Of a DNA stretch of 45,078 nucleotides, positions 44,864 through 45,078 are shown piece by piece. The position numbers and the translations under genes were made by a program. The stretch is from Chitinophagales bacterium (GTDB lineage Bacteria; Bacteroidota; Bacteroidia; Chitinophagales; Chitinophagaceae). The DNA lies in the NCBI GenBank assembly GCA_015654695.1, contig JAATGJ010000073.1, positions 1-45,078 on the forward strand, read 5' to 3'. Under the pieces are notes generated by a model. It was not told where the DNA came from. It saw only the letters and a program-made list of their open reading frames with translations, and did no database searches. The stretch's first letter is position 1; each line of letters begins with the position of its first letter.

Positions 44864-45078
44864 ATGAGTTCTCTTGTATCACCACGCATCCACAGCATAG
44901 ACATCATCCGCGGTATCGCCCTGTCCGGCATACTTGTTATGAATATCCAGACCTATACCCTGTTTGCTTTTTTGCGACCTGAACAGGTGTACGATCTGCA
45001 ATTAGATGAACAGGGTGTTTATGGCCCGGTGCAGTTTGTGATACAGCTTTTATTCCGCGGCCAGTTTTATACTATCTA
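44864..45078 (+). CDS. DUF418/YeiB-family membrane protein (partial, 5' end)
   Basis: 71 codons are visible before the window ends. The start reads [20 protein letters not shown], then [14 protein letters not shown]. [14 protein letters not shown] is the hallmark first helix of DUF418/YeiB-like multi-helix membrane proteins. Their role is unclear; some are linked to transport or acyl transfer. The remainder lies to the right of the window. Confidence 0.8.
   Translation, partial: MSSLVSPRIHSIDIIRGIALSGILVMNIQTYTLFAFLRPEQVYDLQLDEQGVYGPVQFVIQLLFRGQFYTI

Noticed and set aside
1-45078. CRISPR array or insertion sequence
   Set aside because: No regularly spaced direct repeats with unique spacers and no transposase were seen; the only tandem array has 11-bp units without spacers.

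Overview
The window looks like chromosome of a Bacteroidota bacterium, most likely Chitinophagaceae or a close relative. Three things support this: several strong promoters match the Bacteroidetes pattern TTTG-N19/20-TAnnTTTG, most starts lack a Shine-Dalgarno sequence, and one secreted protein ends in a type IX secretion (Por) sorting domain. Lineage-typical families such as DUF4476, paired LemA/TPM genes and SCxx-type lipoproteins also occur. No taxonomic marker was searched, so the family-level placement is inference.

Region by region. (1) 1-564 is the leader of an rRNA operon read leftwards. The left edge holds the first bases of 16S rRNA, preceded by three evenly built tandem promoters. 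(2) 565-12746 is housekeeping DNA: truA with a DUF4476 protein, an M1 aminopeptidase, a LemA-LemA-TPM-TPM operon, a PQQ-type sugar dehydrogenase lipoprotein, a lipoprotein of unknown role, and a gapA / small membrane protein / pgk glycolytic cluster. (3) 12892-13104 is a complete tRNA-Glu(UUC) unit with promoter and terminator. (4) 13436-14882 is a two-gene unit on the minus strand: a small EACC1-like membrane protein and a protein with a zincin-type HEXXH motif. (5) 15592-33573 is an 18 kb three-gene operon encoding a Tc (ABC-type) toxin complex. Its first gene is a natural fusion of TcB (SpvB/TcdB-like) with TcC (RHS cage), ending in a variable tip with a deaminase-like HxE...CxxC signature. 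The second and third genes together make one TcA subunit, split in two, and the large part carries an inserted PA14 domain. (6) 33574-34253 holds decayed minus-strand gene fragments. (7) 34254-38548 holds a Tat-exported TIM-barrel isomerase, a small ORF, an 11-bp-period repeat array, a T9SS cargo protein and a PepSY-type membrane protein. (8) 38948-43074 encodes a TesA-like lipoprotein esterase convergent with an ABC permease/ATPase pair (YbbP/YbbA type). (9) 43384-45078 holds a two-domain lipoprotein, a stand-alone response regulator and the start of a DUF418 membrane protein.

The main system is the Tc locus. By analogy with Photorhabdus Tc toxins, TcA would bind the target cell and inject, and the fused BC protein would enclose the C-terminal toxin and release it after self-cleavage of the RHS core. 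The unusual points are the deaminase-like cargo, the natural B-C fusion, the split TcA, and PA14 as a candidate receptor-binding domain. The remaining genes are mostly conserved housekeeping or envelope functions.
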